This document shows positions 39,613 to 47,635 of a stretch of DNA of 64,000 nt, piece by piece; the first letter of the stretch is position 1, and the number at the start of each line of letters is the position of its first letter. The stretch is from Clostridium beijerinckii HUN142 (GTDB taxonomy: Bacteria > Bacillota > Clostridia > Clostridiales > Clostridiaceae). The notes under the pieces were generated by a model. It saw nothing but the letters and a program-made list of their open reading frames with translations. It searched no databases and was not told the DNA's origin. A program made the position numbers and the translations under genes. Location of the stretch: contig NZ_JHXK01000013.1 of the NCBI RefSeq assembly GCF_000621745.1, forward strand, positions 124,001-188,000, in the 5' to 3' direction.

Positions 39613-40061
39613 AATCAAAAAGGCATACTAAAATATTAGAAATCATAGGCTCAAGAGAAATAGAGACACAAGAAGAATTGGCAGATGCATTAAAAAAAGA
39701 AGGATTTGATGTAACACAAGCGACTGTATCTAGAGATATAAAGAATTTGAAGTTGATAAAAATGCAATCTACCAATGGTAAGTCTAAATATGTTGTGTCT
39801 ACAGGAGAACAAAAAAATATCATCGATAGATTAAGCAATATTTTAGCTAATACAGTACTTTCAGTAGAAAATGTAGATAAAATGGTTGTAATAAAAACTA
39901 TAACAGGGTCGGCACCGATTACAGCTGAAGCTATTGATAATTTGGAAAGTGCGGATATTGCAGGAACAGTAGCAGGAGATAATACTATTTTTATTTTAGT
40001 TAGAAGCTTGGAAAGTGCTGAAGATTTGGTTGATAAAATAAGAAAGAGAATGTCATCATAA
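39609..40061 (+). CDS. argR: Arginine repressor ArgR
   Basis: ArgR is a hexameric arginine-sensing regulator. It has an N-terminal winged helix (about 1-70, [31 protein letters not shown]) and a C-terminal arginine-binding domain with [18 protein letters not shown] and [15 protein letters not shown] 39609 is the start with GGTGAG upstream in the nadK end. The 150 residues are typical. Confidence 0.95.
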   Translation: MKSKRHTKILEIIGSREIETQEELADALKKEGFDVTQATVSRDIKNLKLIKMQSTNGKSKYVVSTGEQKNIIDRLSNILANTVLSVENVDKMVVIKTITGSAPITAEAIDNLESADIAGTVAGDNTIFILVRSLESAEDLVDKIRKRMSS

Positions 40062-40080
40062 ATATTAAGGGTGGGATGAA

Positions 40081-41769
40081 ATGCTAATTCAATTAAATAT
40101 CAAAAATTTTGCGTTGATAGAAGATATAACGATAAATTTTAGTGATGGGTTTAATATACTTTCAGGAGAAACAGGAGCAGGAAAGTCCATTATGATAGAT
40201 GCAATTGACTTTGTTCTTGGTGGAAAATTCTCGAAAAATTTAATAAGAACTGGTGAAGATAGAACATATGTAGAAGCATTATTTTCATTAGAAAAATCAA
40301 AAGTTTTTGAGGTGCTGGAAGAATTAGATATTGAATATGAAGATGTGTTAATAATTTCAAGGGAAAGTCATGTGAGTGGAAAGAATTTAATAAAGGTAAA
40401 TGGAAAAAGTCTAATAACTTCACAACTTAGAAAAATTAGAGCAAAACTTTTGGATATTCATGGTCAACACGCAAATCAAGAACTTCTGCAAAGAAACACT
40501 CATATATCATATTTAGATGAGTTTATAGGAAGTGAGATAATAAATCCGATAAATAAATTTAATGATTTAAGAGAAAATTTAATAAAGATAAGAGTAGAAA
40601 TTAATAGGATTTGTGGGAATCAGGATAGAGAAAAATTATTAGATTATCTTAAATTTCAAATTGAAGATATTGAGAAAGCTAAATTAAAAAAGGACGAAGA
40701 AGAAATTTTAAAAGATGAATATAATATTTTGGCAAATGCTGAAAAAATTAATAGTAGTTTATCCATTTCATATGGAATACTTAGTGGAAACGAAGAGTTA
40801 AACGTAATTGGTTCGATATCAAAGATAATACATGAGCTTTCTAATGTAGAAAATCATTTTGAAAAGATTAAGAAGAATAAGCAATTAATTGAAGAAGCAT
40901 TTTATACTTTGGAAGAAGCCAGTCGTGAGATTCGTGATATGGCAGAAGAGGTGGTTTTTGATCAAGATGCATTAGATAAGGTAAATGCTAGAATTTATGA
41001 AATAAATACTTATAAGAAGAAATATGCGCCGACAATTCCGGAAATTTTAGATTATTATGAAAAAATAAAAAAAGAGTATAATGAAATATTGAATTCTGAA
41101 CAAATAATAGGAGATCTTAAAGAAAAAGAGAAAGAGATTCTATCTAAAATGGAGAAAGAAGCATTAATTCTTCATGAACTAAGAATAAGAAAAAGTAAAT
41201 TTTTAGAAGAAAAAATCTTAAGAGAACTTACGTTTGTTGGTCTTGAAAAGTCAAGAATGGAAATAAGTGTAATTCGACAGGAAGAATTCAATGAAAAAGG
41301 ATTCGATGAGGTGAGTTTTTTAATATCTACAAACCCAGGAGAACCGCTTATGCCACTTGAAAAAGTATTATCGGGAGGAGAACTTTCAAGAATAATGCTA
41401 GCTTTAAAGTGTGTTTTCGCTGAAAAGGACGAAATACCAACATTGATTTTTGATGAAATAGATACAGGAATAAGCGGAGCAGTTGCACAAAGGGTTGGAG
41501 AAAAAATGTACCAATTATCAAATACGCATCAAGTTTTATGCATAACTCACTTACCACAAATTGCTGTACTGTCTGATTATCACTATTTTGTTATGAAAAA
41601 AGTAAAAGATAATAAGACTTTTACAAAGATAAAAGTTTTAGAAAAAAAAGAAAAAGAGCTTGAGATAAGCAAAATGCTGGCAGGTGATGATGTTACAGAG
41701 GCGACATTAAATAATGTTAAGGAAATGATAAACTTAAGCGAATTAAAAAAGTTAGAAATTAAAAAATAA
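40081..41769 (+). CDS. recN: DNA repair protein RecN
   Basis: RecN is an SMC-like ATPase that gathers broken DNA ends. It shows Walker A SGETGAGKSIM (about 29-39), an arm of coiled coils from about 150 to 370, the ABC signature LSGGELSRIMLALK and Walker B TLIFDEIDTGISG, followed by the His switch ITHLPQIA. The 562 residues are normal. GGGTGGGA precedes ATG 40081. No LexA-type box was found before it in this operon. Confidence 0.96.
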   Translation: MLIQLNIKNFALIEDITINFSDGFNILSGETGAGKSIMIDAIDFVLGGKFSKNLIRTGEDRTYVEALFSLEKSKVFEVLEELDIEYEDVLIISRESHVSGKNLIKVNGKSLITSQLRKIRAKLLDIHGQHANQELLQRNTHISYLDEFIGSEIINPINKFNDLRENLIKIRVEINRICGNQDREKLLDYLKFQIEDIEKAKLKKDEEEILKDEYNILANAEKINSSLSISYGILSGNEELNVIGSISKIIHELSNVENHFEKIKKNKQLIEEAFYTLEEASREIRDMAEEVVFDQDALDKVNARIYEINTYKKKYAPTIPEILDYYEKIKKEYNEILNSEQIIGDLKEKEKEILSKMEKEALILHELRIRKSKFLEEKILRELTFVGLEKSRMEISVIRQEEFNEKGFDEVSFLISTNPGEPLMPLEKVLSGGELSRIMLALKCVFAEKDEIPTLIFDEIDTGISGAVAQRVGEKMYQLSNTHQVLCITHLPQIAVLSDYHYFVMKKVKDNKTFTKIKVLEKKEKELEISKMLAGDDVTEATLNNVKEMINLSELKKLEIKK

Positions 41770-41793
41770 ATACATATAGAAAATAAAATTGGT

Positions 41794-41831
41794 AAAAATA
41801 AAACCATGTAATTGCATGGTTTTATTTTTTT
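41794..41831 (+). terminator. Terminator after recN
   Basis: A perfect 15-base stem (AAAAATAAAACCATG, 41794-41808, with 41815-41829) and a long T-rich run. Confidence 0.9.
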
Positions 41832-41997
41832 ATTTTTATAATTTTGGAAATTTATATATAAAGTAAAAGAAATAAAGATATATACTTTTAAAATTTAGTA
41901 TAAGCTAAATTTTTTAACTACAATAACAAAGTTCCTATAGGATAAGACTTGCGTGCAGTGGGAAAATTAAGTTTAGTAAGTAAAGGAGGAGAGAAAT

Positions 41998-43188
41998 ATG
42001 AAGAGAAAAATTTTATATACTACTAGTTTAATTATGACTCCAATCCTTATTCTAATTTTATTTACCACAATAAGCATAAGGAAATTACCAAGTAAGATTT
42101 ATACAAGAGATGAAAAGACAGTACAATCAATTGCACCTATAGGAAATACGATAAGTAAAATTGGTGATAACGATAATGAGTATGAGATAAAATTTTTGGG
42201 AATGATTCCTCTGAAAGCTGTCGAAGTACAAAAAATTAAAGATTTGGAAATATATCCTGGCGGAAATCCAGTCGGAGTTAGAGTGAATAGTGAAGGCGTG
42301 ATTATTGTTGGATATTCTGAAATTGAAATCAATAATAAGAAAGAAGAAAGCCCAGGTAAAGCTGCTGGACTCGAAATTGGTGATGTGATACTAAAAGTAA
42401 ATGGTGAAAATATGGAGAATTCAATGGATTTGTTAAAAACAATTAAAGAGTGTGATGAGGAAAGTATAAAAGTTGATATTTTAAGAAATGGTGAGAATCT
42501 TACAAAAACAATACATCTAAAAAAAGAAAATAATAAGGATTATAAAATAGGATTATGGATCAGGGATTCAACAGCAGGAGTTGGAACAATGACTTTCTTT
42601 GATCCAAGTACGAAAAAATTTGGAGCATTAGGGCATCCAATAACAGATGCAGACACAAATGAACCATTTTTAGTAAAGAAAGGTGACTTGTTAGAATCGT
42701 CCATAATAAGTGTTAGAAAAGGAGAAAAAGGATCTCCGGGTGAATTGAAAGGAATTTTTCTAAATGAGGAAACACCAACTGGAAATATTGAAAAAAATAC
42801 TCAAAGTGGAATTTTCGGTGAAATTAAGAATGCTCAAGCATTAAATAATAAAGTTAAACCTCTTAAAGTAGGGTTTAGAGATGAAATATGTGTAGGGAAA
42901 GCAAAGATAATTACAACAATAGATGAAAGTGGTCCACAGGAATTCGATATTGAAATTGAGAAGACTTTAAATCAATCTATTCCAGGATCAAAAAGCATGG
43001 TAATAAAAATTACTGATCCAAGATTATTACAGAAAACAGGCGGAATTGTTCAAGGAATGAGTGGAAGTCCAATAATTCAAAATGAAAAGATAGTTGGAGC
43101 GGTTACTCACGTATTAATAAATAAACCTGATACTGGCTATGGAATTTATATAGAATGGATGCTTCAAGAAGCTGGAATAATAAAATAG
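41998..43188 (+). CDS. spoIVB: SpoIVB signalling serine protease (S55)
   Basis: SpoIVB is secreted from the forespore and cuts SpoIVFA to trigger sigma-K activation in sporulation. It has an N-terminal membrane segment (about 5-25), a PDZ domain (about 90-175, with KAAGLEIGDVILKVNGE) and the S55 protease domain with GHPITDADT and the catalytic serine in GMSGSPI. The 396 residues are typical. GGAGGAG precedes ATG 41998. It sits directly before spo0A, as in most clostridia and bacilli. Confidence 0.96.
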   Translation: MKRKILYTTSLIMTPILILILFTTISIRKLPSKIYTRDEKTVQSIAPIGNTISKIGDNDNEYEIKFLGMIPLKAVEVQKIKDLEIYPGGNPVGVRVNSEGVIIVGYSEIEINNKKEESPGKAAGLEIGDVILKVNGENMENSMDLLKTIKECDEESIKVDILRNGENLTKTIHLKKENNKDYKIGLWIRDSTAGVGTMTFFDPSTKKFGALGHPITDADTNEPFLVKKGDLLESSIISVRKGEKGSPGELKGIFLNEETPTGNIEKNTQSGIFGEIKNAQALNNKVKPLKVGFRDEICVGKAKIITTIDESGPQEFDIEIEKTLNQSIPGSKSMVIKITDPRLLQKTGGIVQGMSGSPIIQNEKIVGAVTHVLINKPDTGYGIYIEWMLQEAGIIK

Positions 43189-43191
43189 AAG

Positions 43192-43240
43192 TAAATCTAG
43201 GTAGAGATTTAAAAATTTCTACCTAGATTTATTTTTATTT
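43192..43240 (+). terminator. Terminator after spoIVB
   Basis: A perfect 14-base stem (TAAATCTAGGTAGA, 43192-43205, with 43218-43231) followed by TTTTTATTTT. Confidence 0.9.
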
Positions 43241-43495
43241 TGATTAACATAAAATTATTTGAATTTTTGGAATATAACATGAATAAAGGAAAATAAAGTA
43301 TTGATTTGAGAGTTTACGTTATATAAAATTGTATAATTTTAAAATAATTATTAATATATAATTTCGATATAGATTGTAGAAAAAGAAATATAATTATATA
43401 ATAAGTATGTATTCACTTAATAATTGAGAATTTAGGAAATATATAGTTACATTTTTACTTAAAAAAATACTTTAAAAGTATTTTGTCAGAACCTA

Positions 43496-43524
43496 TTTAC
43501 TTTGTGAGCAAAAAAGTGTATAAT
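43496..43524 (+). promoter_or_regulatory. Candidate spo0A promoter and long leader
   Basis: TTTACT (43496-43501), a 17-base spacer and TATAAT (43519-43524) lie about 270 bases before spo0A. A second weak candidate (TTGTAG with TATATT) lies near 43670-43697. The whole gap 43241-43792 is non-coding. I found no clear sigma-H pair (AGGA with GAAT); TTTTGTCAGAA near 43481 only loosely resembles a Spo0A box. Confidence 0.45.
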
Positions 43525-43792
43525 TTACAAATAGTGGAAGATGAGAAGGAGATATTAATCAGACTTAAGTGATATTTATGTAAAAGGGAATATATTAATA
43601 GAAAAATTACTATTGCAAATGTAGACGTACATACCCTATTAATGTCAAAGGATCTTACAATAATTTGTAGAAGTAATATATTGTGTTATATTGTACAATG
43701 ATGGAACTATTTAATATGATATGGTTATAGGGGTTAAATAATATATTAAAATGCAAACATAATAAAAGAATGGACAAAAGGAGAGAAAAAAT

Positions 43793-44614
43793 ATGGAAGA
43801 TTCAAAAATATCTGTACTAATTGCTGATGATAACAAAGAATTTTGCAGTATATTAAATGATTATCTACTTAATCAAAAAGATATAGTTGTCACAGGAATT
43901 GCAAAAGATGGTAGAGAGGCTTTGGAGTTAATAGTAGAAAGAAAGCCTGATTTAGTTATTCTTGATATAATTATGCCACATTTAGATGGATTAGGTGTTT
44001 TAGAGAAATTAAATACAATGCAATTGGAAAAGGTTCCAAGAATAATAATATTATCAGCAGTAGGTCAAGATAAGATTACTCAACAGGCAATAACTCTTGG
44101 CGCAGATTATTATACTGTAAAACCTTTCGACATGGAAGTATTCACAAAGAGAATCAGAGAAATGTTTAATAGCTCTGCTTCAGTTCAAGAAACAAATATG
44201 AGAAATTCGTATGCATCATCAATGATATCTACTCCAAGTGAAAATAGAACAAAGGCACCTATTGATTTGGAGACAGAAATAACTAATATAATACATGAAG
44301 TTGGAGTGCCGGCTCATATTAAAGGCTATATGTATTTAAGAGAAGCTATAACTATGGTTGTTAACGATATGGAATTATTATCAGCAGTAACTAAAGAGTT
44401 ATATCCTTCAATTGCTAAAAAGTACAATACAACAGCTTCAAGAGTTGAAAGAGCAATAAGACATGCAATAGAAGTAGCATGGGGTAGAGGTCAAATAGAA
44501 GCAATAAACAGATTATTTGGATATACAGTTCATAATGATAAAGGCAAGCCAACAAATAGTGAATTTATAGCTATAATAGCTGATAAATTAAGACTTAAAA
44601 ATAAAGTATCATAG
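43793..44614 (+). CDS. spo0A: Sporulation master regulator Spo0A
   Basis: Spo0A is the phosphorylation-controlled regulator of sporulation and, in solventogenic clostridia, of solvent genes. It has a receiver domain (about 7-125) with acidic pocket ADD (11-13), phospho-acceptor Asp58 in VILDIIMP and the Lys of TVKPF, a variable linker rich in Ser/Asn, and the Spo0A C-terminal DNA-binding domain with [15 protein letters not shown]. The 273 residues are normal. AAGGAGAG precedes ATG 43793. Two strands of context matter: spoIVB lies upstream and a Spo0E-like phosphatase 1.2 kb downstream. Confidence 0.97.
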   Translation: MEDSKISVLIADDNKEFCSILNDYLLNQKDIVVTGIAKDGREALELIVERKPDLVILDIIMPHLDGLGVLEKLNTMQLEKVPRIIILSAVGQDKITQQAITLGADYYTVKPFDMEVFTKRIREMFNSSASVQETNMRNSYASSMISTPSENRTKAPIDLETEITNIIHEVGVPAHIKGYMYLREAITMVVNDMELLSAVTKELYPSIAKKYNTTASRVERAIRHAIEVAWGRGQIEAINRLFGYTVHNDKGKPTNSEFIAIIADKLRLKNKVS

Positions 44615-44704
44615 AACCATTCTATTAGGTTTGAGGTTATGTAACCTTTATAAATTAGGACGACAAATATAATTTTATACCTATAAACATTAAAAATGTC
44701 ATTA

Positions 44705-44758
44705 AGACATCACTTAATCAGTTTTAACAAAAATTGATTGGGAGGTGTCTATTTTTAT
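44705..44758 (+). terminator. Terminator after spo0A
   Basis: A 21-pair stem with one mismatch and several G-T pairs (arms 44705-44725 and 44730-44750), then ATTTTTAT. Confidence 0.85.
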
Positions 44759-44810
44759 ACCCTAAATTGATAAAAGAATTTATGATTTTTATTAAAGTAT
44801 TAATGACCTT

Positions 44811-45476
44811 ATGATTTATTGCACGAACAAAGATTTATCTAAAAAGACTGCGAAGTCCTATTAAGGTACATTAAAGTTGTTTGTAAAATATTTATCTGAT
44901 GACGTTAATGTCTTCACTCCACTTAAGGTAACAACAAGGCATATTAAAAACTACTTAGAGTTTACAAAGAACAAAGGAAACTATACATATGCTGTAGATA
45001 TTAATTCTTTAAAGTTACATAATCCTTCAGCAAGAGGAGATTTTGAAAAGCAAGTATCTTTGTACACAGTAAATAATTATATGACAGCTAAGTGCTTAAG
45101 TGTAATCCGACTGTACAAATTAGAGCCTATAAGCACAGTAGGAAGCCTAATGGGGATTTAGTGGTGTTAGACTTTAATGAGATTATAAAAGCTCTAGATT
45201 TGACCTCTTATGCTGAATATAGGCACTACAATTCATTATGGATACAGGAATGAGAAAAGGAGAAACATTGAACTTAAAGAATAATCATATGTTAATTAAA
45301 AAAAGGCGATATTTATACCAGCTGAAATTGTAAAAGAAAGAAAAGATAGATACGTCTTTTTAGTACAATAATGCAAAGTATCTTGAAGAAGTGGATTGAT
45401 TATAAAGAGAGATACTTTGACTCAGAATATATTCACAAGCTAAAGAGGTTGGAATTTCAAAGTAATGAATTTTGAA
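44811..45476 (+). pseudogene. Tyrosine recombinase (phage-type integrase), decayed
   Basis: Fragments in three frames read in order as one integrase. First comes the SAM-like core-binding part: DLSKKTAKSY, an in-frame TAA at 44862, GTLKLFVKYLSDD, LEFTKNKGNY and YTVNNYMTA. After a frameshift near 45105 come NPTVQIRAYKHSRK and DLVVLDFNEIIKALDL. After a further shift comes MDTGMRKGETLNLK, the usual box around the first catalytic Arg, then AIFIPAEIVKERKDRYVFL and QSILKKWIDYKERYF. A possible trace of the HxxR box is NFAHAIDTR near 45525. At least three frameshifts and a nonsense codon show it is dead. Confidence 0.8.
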
Positions 45477-45705
45477 AAGAATTTAAAAAATTTGTTTAAA
45501 AGCTAAAATTGATAATTTTATAACAATTTTGCACATGCAATCGATACAAGATATACAACTAGTAAATATAAAAAAACTGATAATAACAGCACTATTAATG
45601 CACAAATATGATGCTTACTAGAAGGTTAAGTTAGATATATAGAATGTATCATTATACTAAATTTTAGATAAGTGCTTAAAAAGCTTTTGTATTATAAAAG
45701 ATGTG

Positions 45706-45719
45706 CGAACATATGTTTG
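45706..45719. promoter_or_regulatory. LexA-type SOS box before the spo0E-like gene
   Basis: CGAACATATGTTTG agrees with the Gram-positive SOS box CGAAC-N4-GTTYG/C at nearly every position. It overlaps the -35 hexamer TTGAAA (45717-45722), where LexA binding would block transcription. A further perfect palindrome, TAACATGTTA (45724-45733), sits inside the promoter spacer. Confidence 0.6.
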
Positions 45720-45745
45720 AAATTAACATGTTATTGGTGTATAAT
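45717..45745 (+). promoter_or_regulatory. Sigma-A promoter of the spo0E-like gene
   Basis: TTGAAA (45717-45722), a 17-base spacer and a perfect TATAAT (45740-45745) end 46 bases before ATG 45792. This is among the best sigma-A matches in the window. Confidence 0.75.
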
Positions 45746-45791
45746 ATGGATAAAAGTTTATAAATTTAAGGGATAAGGAAGAACGAAAGCT

Positions 45792-45947
45792 ATGGATATA
45801 AGAAGAGAAATTGAAAACACTAGAGATGAGTTAAATATATTAATTAAAAATAAAGAAATAATTACTAATGATAAGGAATTATTAGAACTTAGTATAAAAC
45901 TAGACAAGCTAATTAATGAATATATGGTTATTATTGAACGTATATAG
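45792..45947 (+). CDS. Spo0E-like aspartyl-phosphate phosphatase
   Basis: A 51-residue protein, short enough to be missed by gene callers. It ends with LSIKLDKLINEYMVII, which fits the Spo0E family signature SxxLDxLIxxY; the preceding region is a charged helix (MDIRREIENTRDELN). Spo0E proteins are two-helix hairpins that remove the phosphate from Spo0A Asp. AAGGAAG lies about ten bases before ATG 45792. It is 1.2 kb from spo0A in the same direction, with a strong promoter and an SOS box of its own. The name is by motif and size; no activity is shown. Confidence 0.8.
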   Translation: MDIRREIENTRDELNILIKNKEIITNDKELLELSIKLDKLINEYMVIIERI

Positions 45948-46082
45948 ATATTTTTTATTGTTGGAGAAATTAGAATTGATGTTTTTTTAGGCCATCCATA
46001 GATTAATGTCTATAAATCATATTATTTCATAAAAATATAAAAATGGTTTAATAGTTTAATAATATTGAGCAGAAAATAATAA

Positions 46083-46136
46083 AAACATGTTCTCGCCATT
46101 TACACTTAAGTGAAAATAGCAAGGCATGCTTTTCTT
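46083..46136. terminator. Imperfect hairpin between convergent small genes
   Basis: A long imperfect stem centred on CACTTAAGTG (46103-46112) with outer pairs CATG (46086-46089) and CATG (46125-46128). T-rich runs follow on both strands, so it can end both the spo0E-like transcript and the leftward 86-residue gene. Confidence 0.5.
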
Positions 46137-46174
46137 TTTCTAGGATAATAGTAGAATATGAAGGTTTTATAAAT

Positions 46175-46435
46175 TTATAATTTTAACAATTCATACAAAG
46201 ATAAAATAAAGTAGAATACTCCAAGTATTAACCCTACAGCAGAATAACTTTGAATTTTAATATCAGTTATCTTAGATTTAATCAATGGGATGAAACTAAT
46301 TACTATAGTAACAGTTGGAATAATTATTATATAACTACCTAGGATAGTATGTAATAAACCACCTACAATGAATAAGGTTAAGCCTAGCAATGCTCCTACT
46401 AAAGAAAGCCTATTGTTTATTTTATTCAATTCCAT
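46175..46435 (-). CDS. Small three-segment membrane protein
   Basis: An 86-residue protein with hydrophobic segments at about 9-30, 33-52 and 62-82 and a short charged N-terminus (MELNKINNR). No family recognised. GGAGGTG lies five bases before the ATG on the minus strand, so it is probably translated. It stands alone in the decayed strip after spo0A and converges on the spo0E-like gene. Confidence 0.65.
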   Translation of the reverse strand: MELNKINNRLSLVGALLGLTLFIVGGLLHTILGSYIIIIPTVTIVISFIPLIKSKITDIKIQSYSAVGLILGVFYFILSLYELLKL

Positions 46436-46861
46436 TTACGCACCTCCTATTACAATTATATCCATTCTGGCGAGATATTCAACGTTAATTTATTGAATTT
46501 ATTATGATAGTGGGTAAAATCAAATGGTTTCATATTTTAGTATATTTAATTTAATATTACACACGATAATATTTTAGGGTTAGTCCGAAAATGATTTTAA
46601 AGTTCACATAAGTACACACTTGCTTCAAGATAGACTAGGTGGTTTTATTTTTTATAATTAATAAAATACTAGAAAAAGAAAGGAATCGATTATATTAGAA
46701 AGATAAATGGTTATTAATAGATGGAGTTAATTTTGTTGCATGTTTATTGACATGAAAAGTCTCCTAAACAAACCATTCTTTTTAAGTAGAAAATTTAAAG
46801 CGTACATGTTATAATTAAAATATTAGAATTTAAGATATAGAAAGACAGAGGATTAAAGAGT
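46436..46861. other. Intergenic, no gene seen; contains a promoter
   Basis: About 425 AT-rich bases without a supported frame. Near the right end is an extended -10 element, TGTTATAAT (46807-46815), without a good -35; it would serve the 31-residue frame at 46862. Nothing else stands out. Confidence 0.4.
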
Positions 46862-46957
46862 ATGGAAATAAAAATTAATATTCCAGTATTAAAAATATTA
46901 GCGATAACTATTTCGGGAATATTGGGTTATATAACTGGAATGATAGTATATAAATAG
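46862..46957 (+). CDS. Possible 31-residue membrane peptide
   Basis: The frame encodes a short peptide (MEIKINIPVLKILAITIS, then a glycine-containing hydrophobic run ending in MIVYK) that could span the membrane once. AGAGGA lies about ten bases upstream, an extended -10 lies 47 bases upstream, and a good terminator begins 13 bases after the stop, so the transcript seems complete. No homologue known to me; it could be a toxin-like or regulatory peptide. Confidence 0.4.
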   Translation: MEIKINIPVLKILAITISGILGYITGMIVYK

Positions 46958-46969
46958 ATATGATGTTTT

Positions 46970-47006
46970 AGACTAAGGATAGGTAAGATTCTTTGGTCTT
47001 TTTTTA
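46970..47006 (+). terminator. Terminator after the 31-residue frame
   Basis: A ten-pair stem with two wobbles (AGACTAAGGA with TCTTTGGTCT) followed by seven T. Confidence 0.75.
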
Positions 47007-47023
47007 TTTGTAAGCAAAATAAG

Positions 47024-47053
47024 TTAGCACTGGAAAAGGGGGGGGGATATAAT
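47024..47053 (+). promoter_or_regulatory. Promoter with a nine-G tract in its spacer
   Basis: TTAGCA (47024-47029) and TATAAT (47048-47053) are 18 bases apart, and nine G (47038-47046) fill half the spacer. Loss of one G would give the ideal 17. Such a run is striking in DNA this AT-rich. It would transcribe the frameshifted small gene at 47092. Confidence 0.45.
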
Positions 47054-47091
47054 CCTATAGAATATTTTATTTATATGGAAGGTGTGAGGGT

Positions 47092-47318
47092 GTGAGAGAA
47101 GTTAAAGAGGGAAAGCTGCAAAGGATCAACAAGAAGAAGCACTAAAAAGCGCTATAACAACAATAGTAAAGAATTATAAGATGTTGCTAATAAGTAATAA
47201 TGATATATCGGGACTAGAAAAACAAAAATTATATGGTGATCTTGAACATAGTGTGGCAGCTATAGAATTTATAACACAATACAAGCTTGATAAAGGGGTT
47301 TTATGGGAAGGAATATAA
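47092..47318 (+). pseudogene. Small unknown gene with a one-base frameshift
   Basis: A GTG at 47092 with AAGGTGTGAGG upstream begins VREVKEGK and then breaks. From 47112 another frame continues without a start codon: AAKDQQEEALKSAITTIVKN, then a Leu/Ser/Asp-rich part ending YKLDKGVLWEGI at 47318. Adding one A in the GGGAAAGC stretch joins them into a protein of about 75 residues with normal composition. Either the gene is broken, the sequence has an error, or the shift is programmed. Family unknown. Confidence 0.5.
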
Positions 47319-47362
47319 AACTAATTTAAATAAAGTGATATAGTTAAAAATATTTTACATAA

Positions 47363-47403
47363 TAAAAAAAGAATAGCTCACTAGGGTGAAATGAACTATT
47401 CTT
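47363..47403 (-). terminator. Terminator-like hairpin oriented leftward
   Basis: Arms 47369-47380 and 47392-47403 pair over 12 bases with one mismatch. Read on the minus strand the hairpin is followed by seven T. No leftward gene was found to its right, so it is either orphan or used by an unseen small RNA. Confidence 0.45.
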
Positions 47404-47554
47404 ATACGGTTATAGTATTTTTATAGGAGTAAATAATGTTTTATCTTGTTTCAAATACTATTATAAATATATATTGTGACAAGATTATGACAACTATAAG
47501 AAACTCGATATTAAAATTTTAATAAGAATATTTAAAGAAATTTATATAGAATTG

Positions 47555-47582
47555 TTGACAAAACTCATGAATGTATGATATT
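47555..47582 (+). promoter_or_regulatory. Promoter of the uracil permease gene
   Basis: A perfect TTGACA (47555-47560), a 16-base spacer and GATATT (47577-47582; or ATATTT with 17) lie 54 bases before ATG 47636. The short leader then contains the PyrR-type hairpin. Confidence 0.65.
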
Positions 47583-47596
47583 TTTGTAGAAACATA

Positions 47597-47628
47597 CTTT
47601 TAATTTAGTTCAGAGAAACTAAGAAGGG
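47597..47628 (+). promoter_or_regulatory. PyrR-binding-type hairpin over the uraA ribosome site
   Basis: The upper stem TTAGTT (47605-47610) pairs with AACTAA (47617-47622) around the hexaloop CAGAGA. A lower stem CTTTT (47597-47601) pairs with AAGGG (47624-47628), with an uneven internal loop. The loop fits the CNGNGA consensus of PyrR-binding RNAs and the internal bulge fits their shape. The lower stem contains the Shine-Dalgarno, so PyrR plus UMP would block translation. Confidence 0.6.
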
Positions 47629-47635
47629 GGAACAT

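Noticed and set aside
43470..43500. Spo0A box (TGTCGAA) upstream of spo0A
   Set aside because: TTTTGTCAGAA has the wrong order of the core bases, so it is mentioned only as a loose likeness.
44600..47400. Prophage or complete integrative element after spo0A
   Set aside because: Only a broken recombinase is recognisable; no structural, replication, relaxase or flanking repeat sequences were seen.
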